A stretch of DNA of 9,388 nt from Helicobacteraceae bacterium (GCA_011390075.1 JAABTA010000016.1:1-9388), one strand, 5' to 3'. Shown: positions 1 through 7,425, counted from the stretch's first letter. The notes: a model not told the origin generated them from the letters alone. A program made the numbers and translations.

Positions 1-2586
1 GGCAAAGATCTTAGCTTTATTCCAGCCTCTAAAAAGATCACTTTAGGATCTAAAGACTATAGCGTTATTTTTGCCATAAATAGTGGATATTTTATTAACT
101 ACTTTTCCCAAAACTTGCAAGACAAAAGAGGCAATACAGATCTTTTGAACTTGAATAATATTGTGATGTTTACCACAGATGAGCACTTGGCAGTGGGGAG
201 TTCTTTTGCTGAAAGTGCACTCTTAGAGCGAGCCAAAGAGCGTAACCGTTTTGCTGGGGTTGAAACTATTGGCTCAGAAAAGTTTATAGCTTCTTATCGC
301 TTGGCAAGCAGATACCCCTTTGTAGTTGTCACAAGAGTTGATTTTCAAACAGCCCTAAAAAATTGGCATGAGAGGAGATTTAACTATCTGCTTATTAATA
401 TCACCTTAGTTGTCGTGTGTCTGTTTTTGCTCTTTTTGTTTGTGACAAAATATATTCACTCACAAGAGAAAGAGAACGCTTTGCAAAGAGCACAACTTAG
501 AAGTCAAAAGAGATTTAAAAAGATCTTTGAAGAGAGCCATATCTATGGTTTTATTTTGGATGCTAACGGGAGAGTTATAGATGTTAACCAAACAGTTCTA
601 GATGGATTTAGTGTATCAACAGATATTGTTCATAAAGCAATCTACGCTATCAGTAACTTTTCAAAAGAGGGTGCCAAATGGCTTGAAAAGTCTATTAGAA
701 AAATTGAGAAAAAAAGTGTTTTTACCAAACAGATTGAGGTGAAAACCAAAGAGGGGACACGGGTTTTGGAGTTTACTCTAAGCCAATTGGAGCTAGAAGA
801 GAGGGTAGAAATTGTCGCTTTAGGATTTGATGTCACCCTTATCCAGCAAGGAAAATTAGAAGCGGAGAAGTTAAGCCGAGCAAAAAGTAATTTTTTAGCT
901 AACATAAGCCATGAGATAAAAACCCCTCTTGCTGCTATTATTGGTCTAAATCAAATGCTCCTCCAAACAGAAATCAACTCTGAACAAAAAGAGCTCCTTA
1001 CCAAATCTTTGTATTCATCTAAGACGCTTTTGGAGCTTATAGAGGACATTTTAGATCACTCCAAAATTGAATCGGGAAAACTCTATCTTGAAAAAGGCAC
1101 CATGAGTATTGCCACTGTTTTGGAGAGTATTCATAATATTTTTAGTTATGAAGCAACCAAAAAAAAGATAGATTTTCAGATAGAAAACAGCCTAGAACAA
1201 GATCAGTTTCTAGGGGATAAAATGCGTCTCACACAAATACTGACAAACCTAGTCGGTAACTCTATAAAATTTACCCAAAAGGGCTTTGTAAAAGTTGTTG
1301 TGAAAGCTTTGGAGTCCGAAGAGGATAGAGTAAAGCTTCTGTTTTCTGTGGAAGATAGTGGCATTGGTATTAGCGAGAAGATGAAAGAAGAGATCTTTAA
1401 GGAGTTTGTACAAGCTGATGATTCAATTGCTAGATCCTTTGGAGGCACTGGCCTTGGGCTGAGTATTGCCAAATTTCTTGTGGAAAAAATGGAGGGGTCG
1501 ATCTGGGTGGACTCTTTGGAGGGTGAGGGTAGTAAGTTTTATTTTAGTATTGCCTTGCAAAAGGGCAAAGAAGAGACTCCAAAAGAGACAGAAGAAGACG
1601 AAAGGGCTACTCTTGGCGGGTCTGTTTTGGTTGTAGAAGACAACAGAGTCAATCAGATGATTATTGCCAATATGCTAGAGCAGATGGGGCTTCAAGTAGC
1701 ATTAGCTGACGACGCTATAAAAGCAATTGCCCTGTGCGAAAAAGAGGAGTATGGGCTTATTTTTATGGACATTCAAATGCCTATAATGGATGGCTTTGAG
1801 GGGGCTAAGCGTATTAGAGAAAATGGCAAAAGTAAAAAGACTCCTATTGTAGGGTTGAGTGCTGGCACCTTTACACAGGAGAAGAAAAAGAGTCTCGATG
1901 GCTTTTTGGCAAAGCCTATCGATGAAGAGAAGTTGCAGGCAGAGGTAAAACAATGGCTAGGTTGCTCTTATAAAATAAAGAAAAAAGAAGAGCCAGCACA
2001 CAACTTAGAGATTACTGGATTGGATATGCCAGATCTTGTTGCAAGAGTGGGGAGCGAACAAGAGCTTATTGTGGGTCTTTTAAAAGGTTTTGCCTATGAG
2101 TACGAAGACTATCAAAAGAGGTTTGCCATTAATAAACGCAAGCTAGAGGAGTATGATAAAGATATCCACTCTCTTAAAGGCGCTAGTGGAAACCTCTCTT
2201 TCAATGCCATCTATCAAGTGGCAAAAGCTATTAATGACACTCCAAGAAAAGAGGAGAAAGAGCGGCTCAATAATGAGCTACTCAAGCATTTAGAGCGTAG
2301 CCTACAAGATATTAAAAAAGTTATATTCAATCAAATAAAAGAGGGAAAAAAAGAGTACAACAGCCACACTACTCATGACTTTATGACAGAAGTGTTGCAA
2401 GATCTAAGGAGTTTTCAAGTAATATCTAATGAGAGAAAAAAAGAGCTTTTGGAGCGTCTTGACACCCGAGTGAGCGCCCAAGAATTAAGAGATTTAGAGA
2501 TGCTTTTGGATACATTTCAATATGAAAAAGCAACCCATGTTTTAGAAGTGGTTTTAGCAAGGTTAAGCGGAGAAAAAGATGGATAG
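1..2586 (+). CDS. membrane hybrid sensor histidine kinase with REC and HPt domains (5'-truncated)
   Basis: The frame is open from base 1, so the true start lies upstream; 861 residues are visible. Codons 1-125 look like the membrane-proximal part of an extracytoplasmic CACHE/PDC sensor (ending in SYRLASRYPFVVV), followed by one TM helix at about nt 379-450. A PAS domain spans nt 505-840. The HisKA H-box NISHEIKTP has its phospho-His at codon 304 (nt 910-912). The ATPase domain shows the N box (Asn420), DSGIG (Asp452) and GGTGLGL (481-487). The receiver has Asp590 in MDIQMP and Lys638, and is slightly shortened between them. The HPt motif IHSLKGASGN carries His723 (nt 2167-2169). An acidic helical tail follows the HPt. 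Every catalytic residue of a His-Asp-His relay is present. The stop overlaps the next gene by 8 nt, which suggests translational coupling. The ligand is not predictable from sequence. Confidence 0.93.
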   Translation, partial: GKDLSFIPASKKITLGSKDYSVIFAINSGYFINYFSQNLQDKRGNTDLLNLNNIVMFTTDEHLAVGSSFAESALLERAKERNRFAGVETIGSEKFIASYRLASRYPFVVVTRVDFQTALKNWHERRFNYLLINITLVVVCLFLLFLFVTKYIHSQEKENALQRAQLRSQKRFKKIFEESHIYGFILDANGRVIDVNQTVLDGFSVSTDIVHKAIYAISNFSKEGAKWLEKSIRKIEKKSVFTKQIEVKTKEGTRVLEFTLSQLELEERVEIVALGFDVTLIQQGKLEAEKLSRAKSNFLANISHEIKTPLAAIIGLNQMLLQTEINSEQKELLTKSLYSSKTLLELIEDILDHSKIESGKLYLEKGTMSIATVLESIHNIFSYEATKKKIDFQIENSLEQDQFLGDKMRLTQILTNLVGNSIKFTQKGFVKVVVKALESEEDRVKLLFSVEDSGIGISEKMKEEIFKEFVQADDSIARSFGGTGLGLSIAKFLVEKMEGSIWVDSLEGEGSKFYFSIALQKGKEETPKETEEDERATLGGSVLVVEDNRVNQMIIANMLEQMGLQVALADDAIKAIALCEKEEYGLIFMDIQMPIMDGFEGAKRIRENGKSKKTPIVGLSAGTFTQEKKKSLDGFLAKPIDEEKLQAEVKQWLGCSYKIKKKEEPAHNLEITGLDMPDLVARVGSEQELIVGLLKGFAYEYEDYQKRFAINKRKLEEYDKDIHSLKGASGNLSFNAIYQVAKAINDTPRKEEKERLNNELLKHLERSLQDIKKVIFNQIKEGKKEYNSHTTHDFMTEVLQDLRSFQVISNERKKELLERLDTRVSAQELRDLEMLLDTFQYEKATHVLEVVLARLSGEKDG

Positions 2587-4096
2587 TATACTAGTTGTGG
2601 ATGACGAGCCAACCAATATTTCGGTGCTTGTTGGGATTTTGGGTGAGAGGTATAAATTGTTTGTTGCCACAGATGGAGCAACAGCTTTAGAGATTGCACA
2701 AAAAGAGCAAAAGCCAGATCTTGTGCTTCTTGATATTGTCATGCCAGGTCTTGATGGCTACCAAGTGGCCGAGAAGCTTAAAAGCAATAGTGACACCAAA
2801 GAGATCCCTATTGTTTTTCTCACCGCCAAACAAGATACCGAGAGTATTGTCAAAGCCTTTAATAATGGAGGCAGTGATTTTCTCTCTAAGCCCTTTAAGA
2901 AAGAGGAGTTGCTAGCTAGGGTTCAAAACCATATTGATGCCTACTGCCTTAAACAGAGACTCAAACAGCAAAAAAAACATACACAGACCATTTTGGACTC
3001 GCAAAAATCTATTATTATTGAGACAGATGGAGAGGATATTATCAACGGCAATAAAGCCATTTTATGCTTTTCTGGCATGGAGTCTATTGGGGATTTTAAG
3101 AAAAAACATAAATGTATTTGCCATCTTTTTAAAGAGCAAGAGGGCTACATCTACAACACAGAGAACCAAAACTGGATAGAGCAGCTCATTGCCAATGAAA
3201 AACAGGGTAGAGATAGCTTGGTTAAAATGACTCACGCTCAAACTAACGAGGATAGAATTTTTCTCGTGGAGTACAAACTAGGAAGAAACTATATTGTTAC
3301 ATTCTATGATGTTACCAACCACATAAAGTATGAAGAGCGACTAAATAGGGAAATTACAGAAGCTTTGCAAAAATACAAACTCCAACAAGATACCCTCTTT
3401 CGCCAATCTAAAAGTGCAGCAATGGGAGATATGCTTGCAGCCATTGCCCATCAACTCAAACAGCCAATTAATGTATTAGGACTCTATTTTCAAAGCATTG
3501 CAGAGGATTTTAGATATGGTGAGGTGGACGAAGCCTACCTAGAGAATTATGAGAAAAAGGGGATGGAGCAAATTGGACACATGAGCAAAACAATCGATCA
3601 GTTTAAAAACTTTTTAAAGCCTGATAAGAGCAAAAGACGCTATAAGTTGAGCCTCGTTATTAACAACATCCTCTCTCTCATGGAAAAACAGCTCAAACTC
3701 CACTCAATTACTGTAGATATTGATACAGAAGAGATTGAGATCTTTGGTGTAAGCGGTGAGATGGAGCAGGTGCTGCTTAATTTGATAGGGAACTCTAAAG
3801 ACGCAATTTTTAAACTCCAAGAAAGAGATATGGAGCTAGAGGGACGCATAAAGATCTCTGCTGTCACTGGCAAAGAGGGTGTTGTGATAAAAGTGAGCGA
3901 TAACGCTGGCGGTATCAAAAAAGAGAACCTTGAAAAAATATTTGATCCCTACTTTACAACCAAAGGAGAAGGTGGAACAGGTATAGGTTTGTATATGACA
4001 AAAACTATTATAGAAGACGGGCTCAGCGGAACAATTTGTGCAAAAAACATAGAAGATGGGGCAGAATTTGAAATTGTTTTGCCAAAAAATTTGTGA
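2579..4096 (+). CDS. soluble REC-PAS-histidine kinase
   Basis: A 505-residue protein without membrane segments. The N-terminal receiver (about 1-120) has Asp8/Asp9, phospho-acceptor Asp52 (LLDIVMPGLDG), Thr82 and Lys104. A linker coiled coil leads to a PAS-like domain (about 138-248) with the KKKHKCICHLF and YIVTFYDVT stretches that recur in Campylobacterota kinases. The dimerisation helix contains AHQLKQP with phospho-His291. The ATPase domain has the N box (Asn405), SDNAGG (Asp441), IFDPYFTTK and GEGGTGIGL (464-471). The start ATG lies inside the stop region of the preceding hybrid kinase, with GGAG at 2569-2572 six bases upstream. A receiver at the N terminus of a kinase is the expected acceptor for the neighbour's HPt, so this protein may integrate a relayed signal with its own PAS input. 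No effector or DNA-binding domain is present, so its own target is unknown. Confidence 0.93.
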   Translation: MDSILVVDDEPTNISVLVGILGERYKLFVATDGATALEIAQKEQKPDLVLLDIVMPGLDGYQVAEKLKSNSDTKEIPIVFLTAKQDTESIVKAFNNGGSDFLSKPFKKEELLARVQNHIDAYCLKQRLKQQKKHTQTILDSQKSIIIETDGEDIINGNKAILCFSGMESIGDFKKKHKCICHLFKEQEGYIYNTENQNWIEQLIANEKQGRDSLVKMTHAQTNEDRIFLVEYKLGRNYIVTFYDVTNHIKYEERLNREITEALQKYKLQQDTLFRQSKSAAMGDMLAAIAHQLKQPINVLGLYFQSIAEDFRYGEVDEAYLENYEKKGMEQIGHMSKTIDQFKNFLKPDKSKRRYKLSLVINNILSLMEKQLKLHSITVDIDTEEIEIFGVSGEMEQVLLNLIGNSKDAIFKLQERDMELEGRIKISAVTGKEGVVIKVSDNAGGIKKENLEKIFDPYFTTKGEGGTGIGLYMTKTIIEDGLSGTICAKNIEDGAEFEIVLPKNL

Positions 4097-4102
4097 TATA
4101 AT
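4074..4102 (+). promoter_or_regulatory. predicted sigma-70 promoter with extended -10 for the HD-GYP gene
   Basis: A perfect TATAAT at 4097-4102 is preceded by TGA (4094-4096), giving the extended -10 pattern TGnTATAAT. The same TGA is the stop codon of the upstream kinase. A partial -35, TTGTTT at 4074-4079, sits exactly 17 bases away. Transcription would start near 4109, leaving a leader of about 20 nt that includes GGAG at 4117-4120, eight bases before the ATG at 4129. This would allow the phosphodiesterase gene to be expressed separately from the kinases, although read-through from upstream is also likely since no terminator lies between them. Confidence 0.6.
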
Positions 4103-4128
4103 ATTACTATCTTAATGGAGTAGATCGT

Positions 4129-5211
4129 ATGAAACAGAGCAGACAAGGGGTAGGGTTTGATATTATCCAAAATCTAGACTCCCTACAAACTATTTTTGAA
4201 CAATCCTATAACTCAATTATTATCACAACCTCCCAACTAGAACTCCCCGGTCCACAGATAATTTATGCTAATAGCGCCTTTTGTCAAAATACGGGGTATA
4301 GCTATGAAGAGATTATTGGGGAGACACCAAGAATCTTGCAAGGAGAAAAAACAGATAGAGCCACCCTTGATAGGCTCAAATTAGAGCTTAAAAAGAGTGC
4401 TACATTTTCTGGAAGCACTATAAATTACCGAAAAGATGGAAGTGCGTATTGGGTTGAGTGGAATATTTCACCTATTTTTGACAGCAAAGGTACTCTTACC
4501 CACTATCTCTGTTTTCAGCATGATATTACAGCGCAAAAAAAGTTAGAAGAGTACAAAAATCATCTGCAAGATCTCGTGGATAAAAAAACGAAAACAATCT
4601 TAGATCTTAATGAGGAGATCGAAGAGACCCTTAAAGAGACACTCTTTTATCTAGGTGAGATAGCAGAGAAGAGATCTCAAGAGACTGGATTTCATGTTAA
4701 AAGAGTGGCTAAATACTCAGAGCTTCTAGGCGAGCTTTATGGACTAGATCCAGAAGAGAGAAAGCTTCTAAAACTCGCTTCTGCTCTTCACGATATTGGA
4801 AAAATGGCAGTACCAGATGAGATCTTACACAAGCCTAGTAGACTGAGTAAAGAGGAGTTTGAGGTGATTATGAAACATTCAGTAAATGGCTACAATATGC
4901 TCAAGCACTCTAACAGAGATCTCTTTCAAGCAGCCGCAACTATTGCTCTTACTCATCATGAAAAATATAATGGATTAGGTTATCCTTATGGCACAAAAGA
5001 AGAGGAGATTCCAATCTACGGAAGAGTAGTAGCCATAGCAGATGTTTTTGACGCTTTAGGTAGTGATAGGATCTATAAAAAAGCGTGGAGCGATGAGAAG
5101 ATCTTTACCCTTTTTCAAGAAGAGCGTGGCAAACACTTTGACCCAAAATTGATAGATCTCTTTCTCAAACATAAAGATAGATTCCTAGAAATTAGAGAGA
5201 AGTTTTCGTAG
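4129..5211 (+). CDS. PAS-HD-GYP protein, predicted c-di-GMP phosphodiesterase
   Basis: A 360-residue soluble protein. An N-terminal PAS domain (about 15-135) resembles LOV domains (NSAFCQNTGY, GETPRILQG, NYRKDG), but Pro67 stands where LOV domains have the flavin-linking Cys. A helical linker (about 135-165) leads to an HD-GYP domain (about 165-355). Visible metal-site residues are Glu185, His189, His221-Asp222 in HDIGK (Lys225), His250, His276-His277 and Asp305, with the GYP motif as HHEKYNGLGYP (276-286). HD-GYP enzymes hydrolyse c-di-GMP to pGpG or GMP. The Glu185 equivalent is the extra ligand associated with trinuclear-iron members such as the Persephonella marina enzyme. No receiver domain is present, so the adjacent kinases cannot phosphorylate it in the usual way; PAS sensing or protein contact would have to control it. 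The gene has its own promoter and RBS and is followed by a terminator. Confidence 0.94.
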   Translation: MKQSRQGVGFDIIQNLDSLQTIFEQSYNSIIITTSQLELPGPQIIYANSAFCQNTGYSYEEIIGETPRILQGEKTDRATLDRLKLELKKSATFSGSTINYRKDGSAYWVEWNISPIFDSKGTLTHYLCFQHDITAQKKLEEYKNHLQDLVDKKTKTILDLNEEIEETLKETLFYLGEIAEKRSQETGFHVKRVAKYSELLGELYGLDPEERKLLKLASALHDIGKMAVPDEILHKPSRLSKEEFEVIMKHSVNGYNMLKHSNRDLFQAAATIALTHHEKYNGLGYPYGTKEEEIPIYGRVVAIADVFDALGSDRIYKKAWSDEKIFTLFQEERGKHFDPKLIDLFLKHKDRFLEIREKFS

Positions 5212-5239
5212 GCTAGTGTTTCGTTAACTTACTCCTGTA

Positions 5240-5261
5240 AAAAGAGCCCAAAGGCTCTTTT
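5240..5261. terminator. bidirectional rho-independent terminator between convergent genes
   Basis: A perfect 9-bp inverted repeat, AAAAGAGCC / GGCTCTTTT, has a 4-nt loop (CAAA). The stem ends in a T-run on both strands, so it can stop transcripts of the HD-GYP gene (+) and of transketolase (-). The left edge of the tkt stop codon (5260-5262) lies within the stem. It lies 28 bases after the HD-GYP stop codon. Confidence 0.85.
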
Positions 5262-7176
5262 AGTGATTTAGCAAAGATTTAATTGTGCCTACAATGTTTT
5301 CAACTGTAAAACCAAATTTTTCAAAGAGTTTATCAGCAGGGGCAGACTCGCCAAAGCTGTCCATGCCGATGACGGCGTCAGCGTATTTGTACCACTCATA
5401 TCCGCTGGCAGCTTCTATGGCTACTACCTCTGTTTTAGGGTCTATTATCTCTTGTTTGTATTCGTCGTCTTGTTCGTTAAAAAGATCAAAACATGGAACG
5501 CTTACAATAGAAGTGGGGATGCCCTGTTGTTCTAGCACCTCTTTTGCCTCTAGAGCAAGACCTACCTCGCTCCCTGATGCAACTAAGGTGACTTGGGGGT
5601 TTTTGGCTTTTGAGAGCAGGTAGCCACCTTGTGCTACGCTTCCTACCACATTGCTTCTATCTAGAAGAGCTGTTTTTTGTCTTGTGAGGGCAAATCCGCA
5701 AGTGCCTTTAATTCTAAAGGCGATCTTCCAACACGCTACATTTTCGTTTCCATCAGCTGGTCTAAAGAGATAAAAACCTGGCATGGCTCTAAAGGTGCTG
5801 AGTTGCTCAATTGGTTGGTGTGTTCCACCATCTTCGCCTACACCGATAGAGTCGTGGGTCCAGATAAAAAAGTTTTTTGACCCCATAAGAGCCGCTACGC
5901 GCACACTTGGTTTGGAGTAGTCACTAAAGATAAAAAATGTGGAGTTAAAAGGGATAAAAATACCGTAATTTGCCATGGCATTTGTCATGGCAGCCATGGC
6001 GTGTTCGCGGATACCAAAACGAATATTTCTGCCCTGAGGAAACTCTCCCATGCCTTTGAGCTCTGTTTTATTGGAGCCAGCAAGGTCAGCCGAGCCACCA
6101 ATAAATCCAGGAAGAGCTTTGGCGATTGATTGTAAGATCTCAGAGTTTGTAGAACGGGTGGCATCGGCTTTGTCAAAAGTTGGATAGACAATCTCATCAA
6201 AATTTGGGTTGACAAGTTTGGCTAAAAGATCTTTTTGACTAGATTGACTCACAAGTGCCTCCCACTGCTTCTCTAAAAGCTCTCCTCGCTCAATGGCCGA
6301 TCGAAACCTAGCTACAGTGTCTTTGGGCGTATGAAAAGGTTCTAGATCCCAACCGGCTTTTTCTTTACTTATCTTTATCTCTTCATCGCCAAGAGGAGCC
6401 CCATGGGTTTTGTGGCTTCCTTCCATGCTAGCTGAGCCTCTTCCGATTTTTGTTCTTGCAATAATCAAAAGAGGTTTTGTCTGCTTTTGTGCTTTTAAAA
6501 ATGCAGTGTCTATCTCTTGAAAATTGTGTCCATCGATTGTGGTAACATCCCAATCTTGTGCTTTGAATCTTGCTTCGATATTTTCTGTAAAACAGAGATC
6601 TGTGCATCCATCAATGGTGATATCGTTGCTGTCATAGATAACAACGAGATTGTCTAGTTTGTTGTGACCAGCTAAAGAGCTTGCTTCGTAGCTAATGCCT
6701 TCTTGCAAGTCCCCATCGCCACAAAAGCAGTAGACTTTATGATTAATAATGTCTTCTAAAATATTTTTGCCATATTTTTCGGCAAATGCGAAGCCTACAG
6801 CGTTAGCAACACCTTGTCCTAGTGGGCCTGTTGTGACTTCGATGCCTTCTGTATGGGTTGATTCTGGGTGACCTGGAGTTTTGCTTCCTAATTGTCTAAA
6901 GTTTTGGAGATCTTGGAGTGTCATGTCGTAGCCCCAAAGATGAAGCATAGAGTAAACTAATGCACTTCCATGGCCACCTGAGAAAACTAATCTATCTCTA
7001 TTGAGCCACTTGGGATTTTTTGGGTTGTGTCTGTAGTAGCTGTGAAAAACAGCCATAATATCGGCTAGCCCCATTGGCATTCCAGGGTGCCCTGAGTTGG
7101 CTTTTTGCACCATATCTACAGCTAAAAATCTAATTGTGTCCGACATTCTTTTGAGTGAGTTGCTATCTAATTCCAT
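5260..7176 (-). CDS. tkt: transketolase
   Basis: A 638-residue thiamine diphosphate enzyme moving two-carbon ketol units between sugar phosphates in the non-oxidative pentose phosphate pathway. Visible motifs in order: SGHPG (His30), GGHGSAL (His69), TPGHPE, GPLGQGVANAVG, the ThDP/metal motif GDGDLQEG (153-160) with the downstream YDSND, GSADLAGSNKT, GIREHAMA with the catalytic Glu391, HDSIGVGEDGGTHQP and RPADGNE. Length and N terminus fit bacterial transketolases when translation starts at the ATG at 7176; AAGG at 7189-7192 is a modest RBS at 12-nt spacing. The frame stays open upstream to a GTG at 7404, adding 76 residues that contain a duplicated 22-residue unit, but these have no counterpart in the family. 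Gly451 replaces the usual Pro in the GEDGPTHQP loop; otherwise nothing suggests loss of function. The gene is monocistronic here, convergent with the signalling cluster and divergent from the spsF-like gene. Confidence 0.97.
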   Translation of the reverse strand: MELDSNSLKRMSDTIRFLAVDMVQKANSGHPGMPMGLADIMAVFHSYYRHNPKNPKWLNRDRLVFSGGHGSALVYSMLHLWGYDMTLQDLQNFRQLGSKTPGHPESTHTEGIEVTTGPLGQGVANAVGFAFAEKYGKNILEDIINHKVYCFCGDGDLQEGISYEASSLAGHNKLDNLVVIYDSNDITIDGCTDLCFTENIEARFKAQDWDVTTIDGHNFQEIDTAFLKAQKQTKPLLIIARTKIGRGSASMEGSHKTHGAPLGDEEIKISKEKAGWDLEPFHTPKDTVARFRSAIERGELLEKQWEALVSQSSQKDLLAKLVNPNFDEIVYPTFDKADATRSTNSEILQSIAKALPGFIGGSADLAGSNKTELKGMGEFPQGRNIRFGIREHAMAAMTNAMANYGIFIPFNSTFFIFSDYSKPSVRVAALMGSKNFFIWTHDSIGVGEDGGTHQPIEQLSTFRAMPGFYLFRPADGNENVACWKIAFRIKGTCGFALTRQKTALLDRSNVVGSVAQGGYLLSKAKNPQVTLVASGSEVGLALEAKEVLEQQGIPTSIVSVPCFDLFNEQDDEYKQEIIDPKTEVVAIEAASGYEWYKYADAVIGMDSFGESAPADKLFEKFGFTVENIVGTIKSLLNH

Positions 7177-7206
7177 TGTGTTTATGAACCTTGAAGTAAA
7201 ATTTTT

Positions 7207-7213
7207 TATAATA
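7207..7213. promoter_or_regulatory. AT-rich core with overlapping divergent -10-like elements
   Basis: On the + strand 7207-7212 reads TATAAT; on the - strand 7213-7208 reads TATTAT (5 of 6 to consensus). The near-palindrome could serve as -10 in both directions. For tkt it would place the transcript start near 7201, about 25 nt before the chosen ATG, which supports that start. For the spsF-like gene it would give a leader of about 220 nt carrying the tandem repeats and the hairpin. No convincing -35 is seen at the right spacing on either strand. Confidence 0.35.
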
Positions 7214-7261
7214 TTAACAAGTTTCCGATTATTTGTTGGTGCAATAGTTAAAAATGTTTTG

Positions 7262-7393
7262 CTACGCTTTGAGTCATAGTAGGTTTGACATGCTTCATTC
7301 TTGCCAATAGGCAAAGCTTTAGTGAGACTTTGCTTTGAGTCATAGTAGGTTTGACATGCTTCATTCTTGCCAATAGGCAAAGCTTTAGTGAGA
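7262..7393. repeat. 66-bp tandem direct repeat, two copies
   Basis: Copies at 7262-7327 and 7328-7393 abut each other and differ only at 7264/7330 and 7265/7331; the last 62 bases are identical. Each unit contains TTGCC-AATA-GGCAA (5-bp stem), a GTCA/TGAC pair, and an AAAGCTTT palindrome. Across the junction CAAAGC (7312-7317) can pair with GCTTTG (7332-7337). Because 66 is a multiple of 3 the unit stays open on the - strand, where it would encode two 22-residue repeats if translated. No ORF on either strand looks like a known protein here. The high identity suggests a recent duplication or an element under homogenisation. Confidence 0.9.
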
Positions 7394-7397
7394 GGAA

Positions 7398-7425
7398 TTT
7401 TCACTGAGCTTTTGCTCAGTGAAAA
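7398..7425 (+). promoter_or_regulatory. perfect hairpin abutting the ribosome binding site of the spsF-like gene
   Basis: Arms TTTTCACTGAGC (7398-7409) and GCTCAGTGAAAA (7414-7425) are a perfect 12-bp inverted repeat with a TTTT loop. The stem ends directly at GGAG (7426-7429), the SD of the ATG at 7438, and its last four bases form the A-rich part of the SD region. The T-arm precedes and the A-arm follows, the reverse of a rho-independent terminator, so a role in mRNA stability or translation initiation, or as a DNA operator, fits better. Confidence 0.7.

Noticed and set aside
115..117. TTG at 115 as the start of the hybrid kinase
   Set aside because: The frame is open to base 1 and the upstream residues continue the sensor domain; the gene is cut by the window edge.
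7285..7356. Perfect -35 TTGACA in each repeat (7285-7290 and 7351-7356) as a promoter
   Set aside because: No acceptable -10 at 16-18 bases; the place is taken by TAGGCA-like sequence.
7291..7373. Sigma-54-like GG-N10-GC on the - strand in each repeat (TTGGCA...GCAT)
   Set aside because: Three mismatches at non-variable positions, no activator site, and it points to a housekeeping gene; probably chance.
7262..7393. CRISPR array
   Set aside because: Only two directly abutting copies with no spacers and no cas genes.
7402..7404. GTG start giving a 714-residue transketolase
   Set aside because: The extra 76 residues lie in repeat and promoter-like DNA, and the family length and N terminus fit the ATG at 7176.
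7398..7425. Hairpin as a rho-independent terminator
   Set aside because: It is followed by A residues and an SD on the + strand, and on the - strand it is followed by AAAATTCC, not a T-run.
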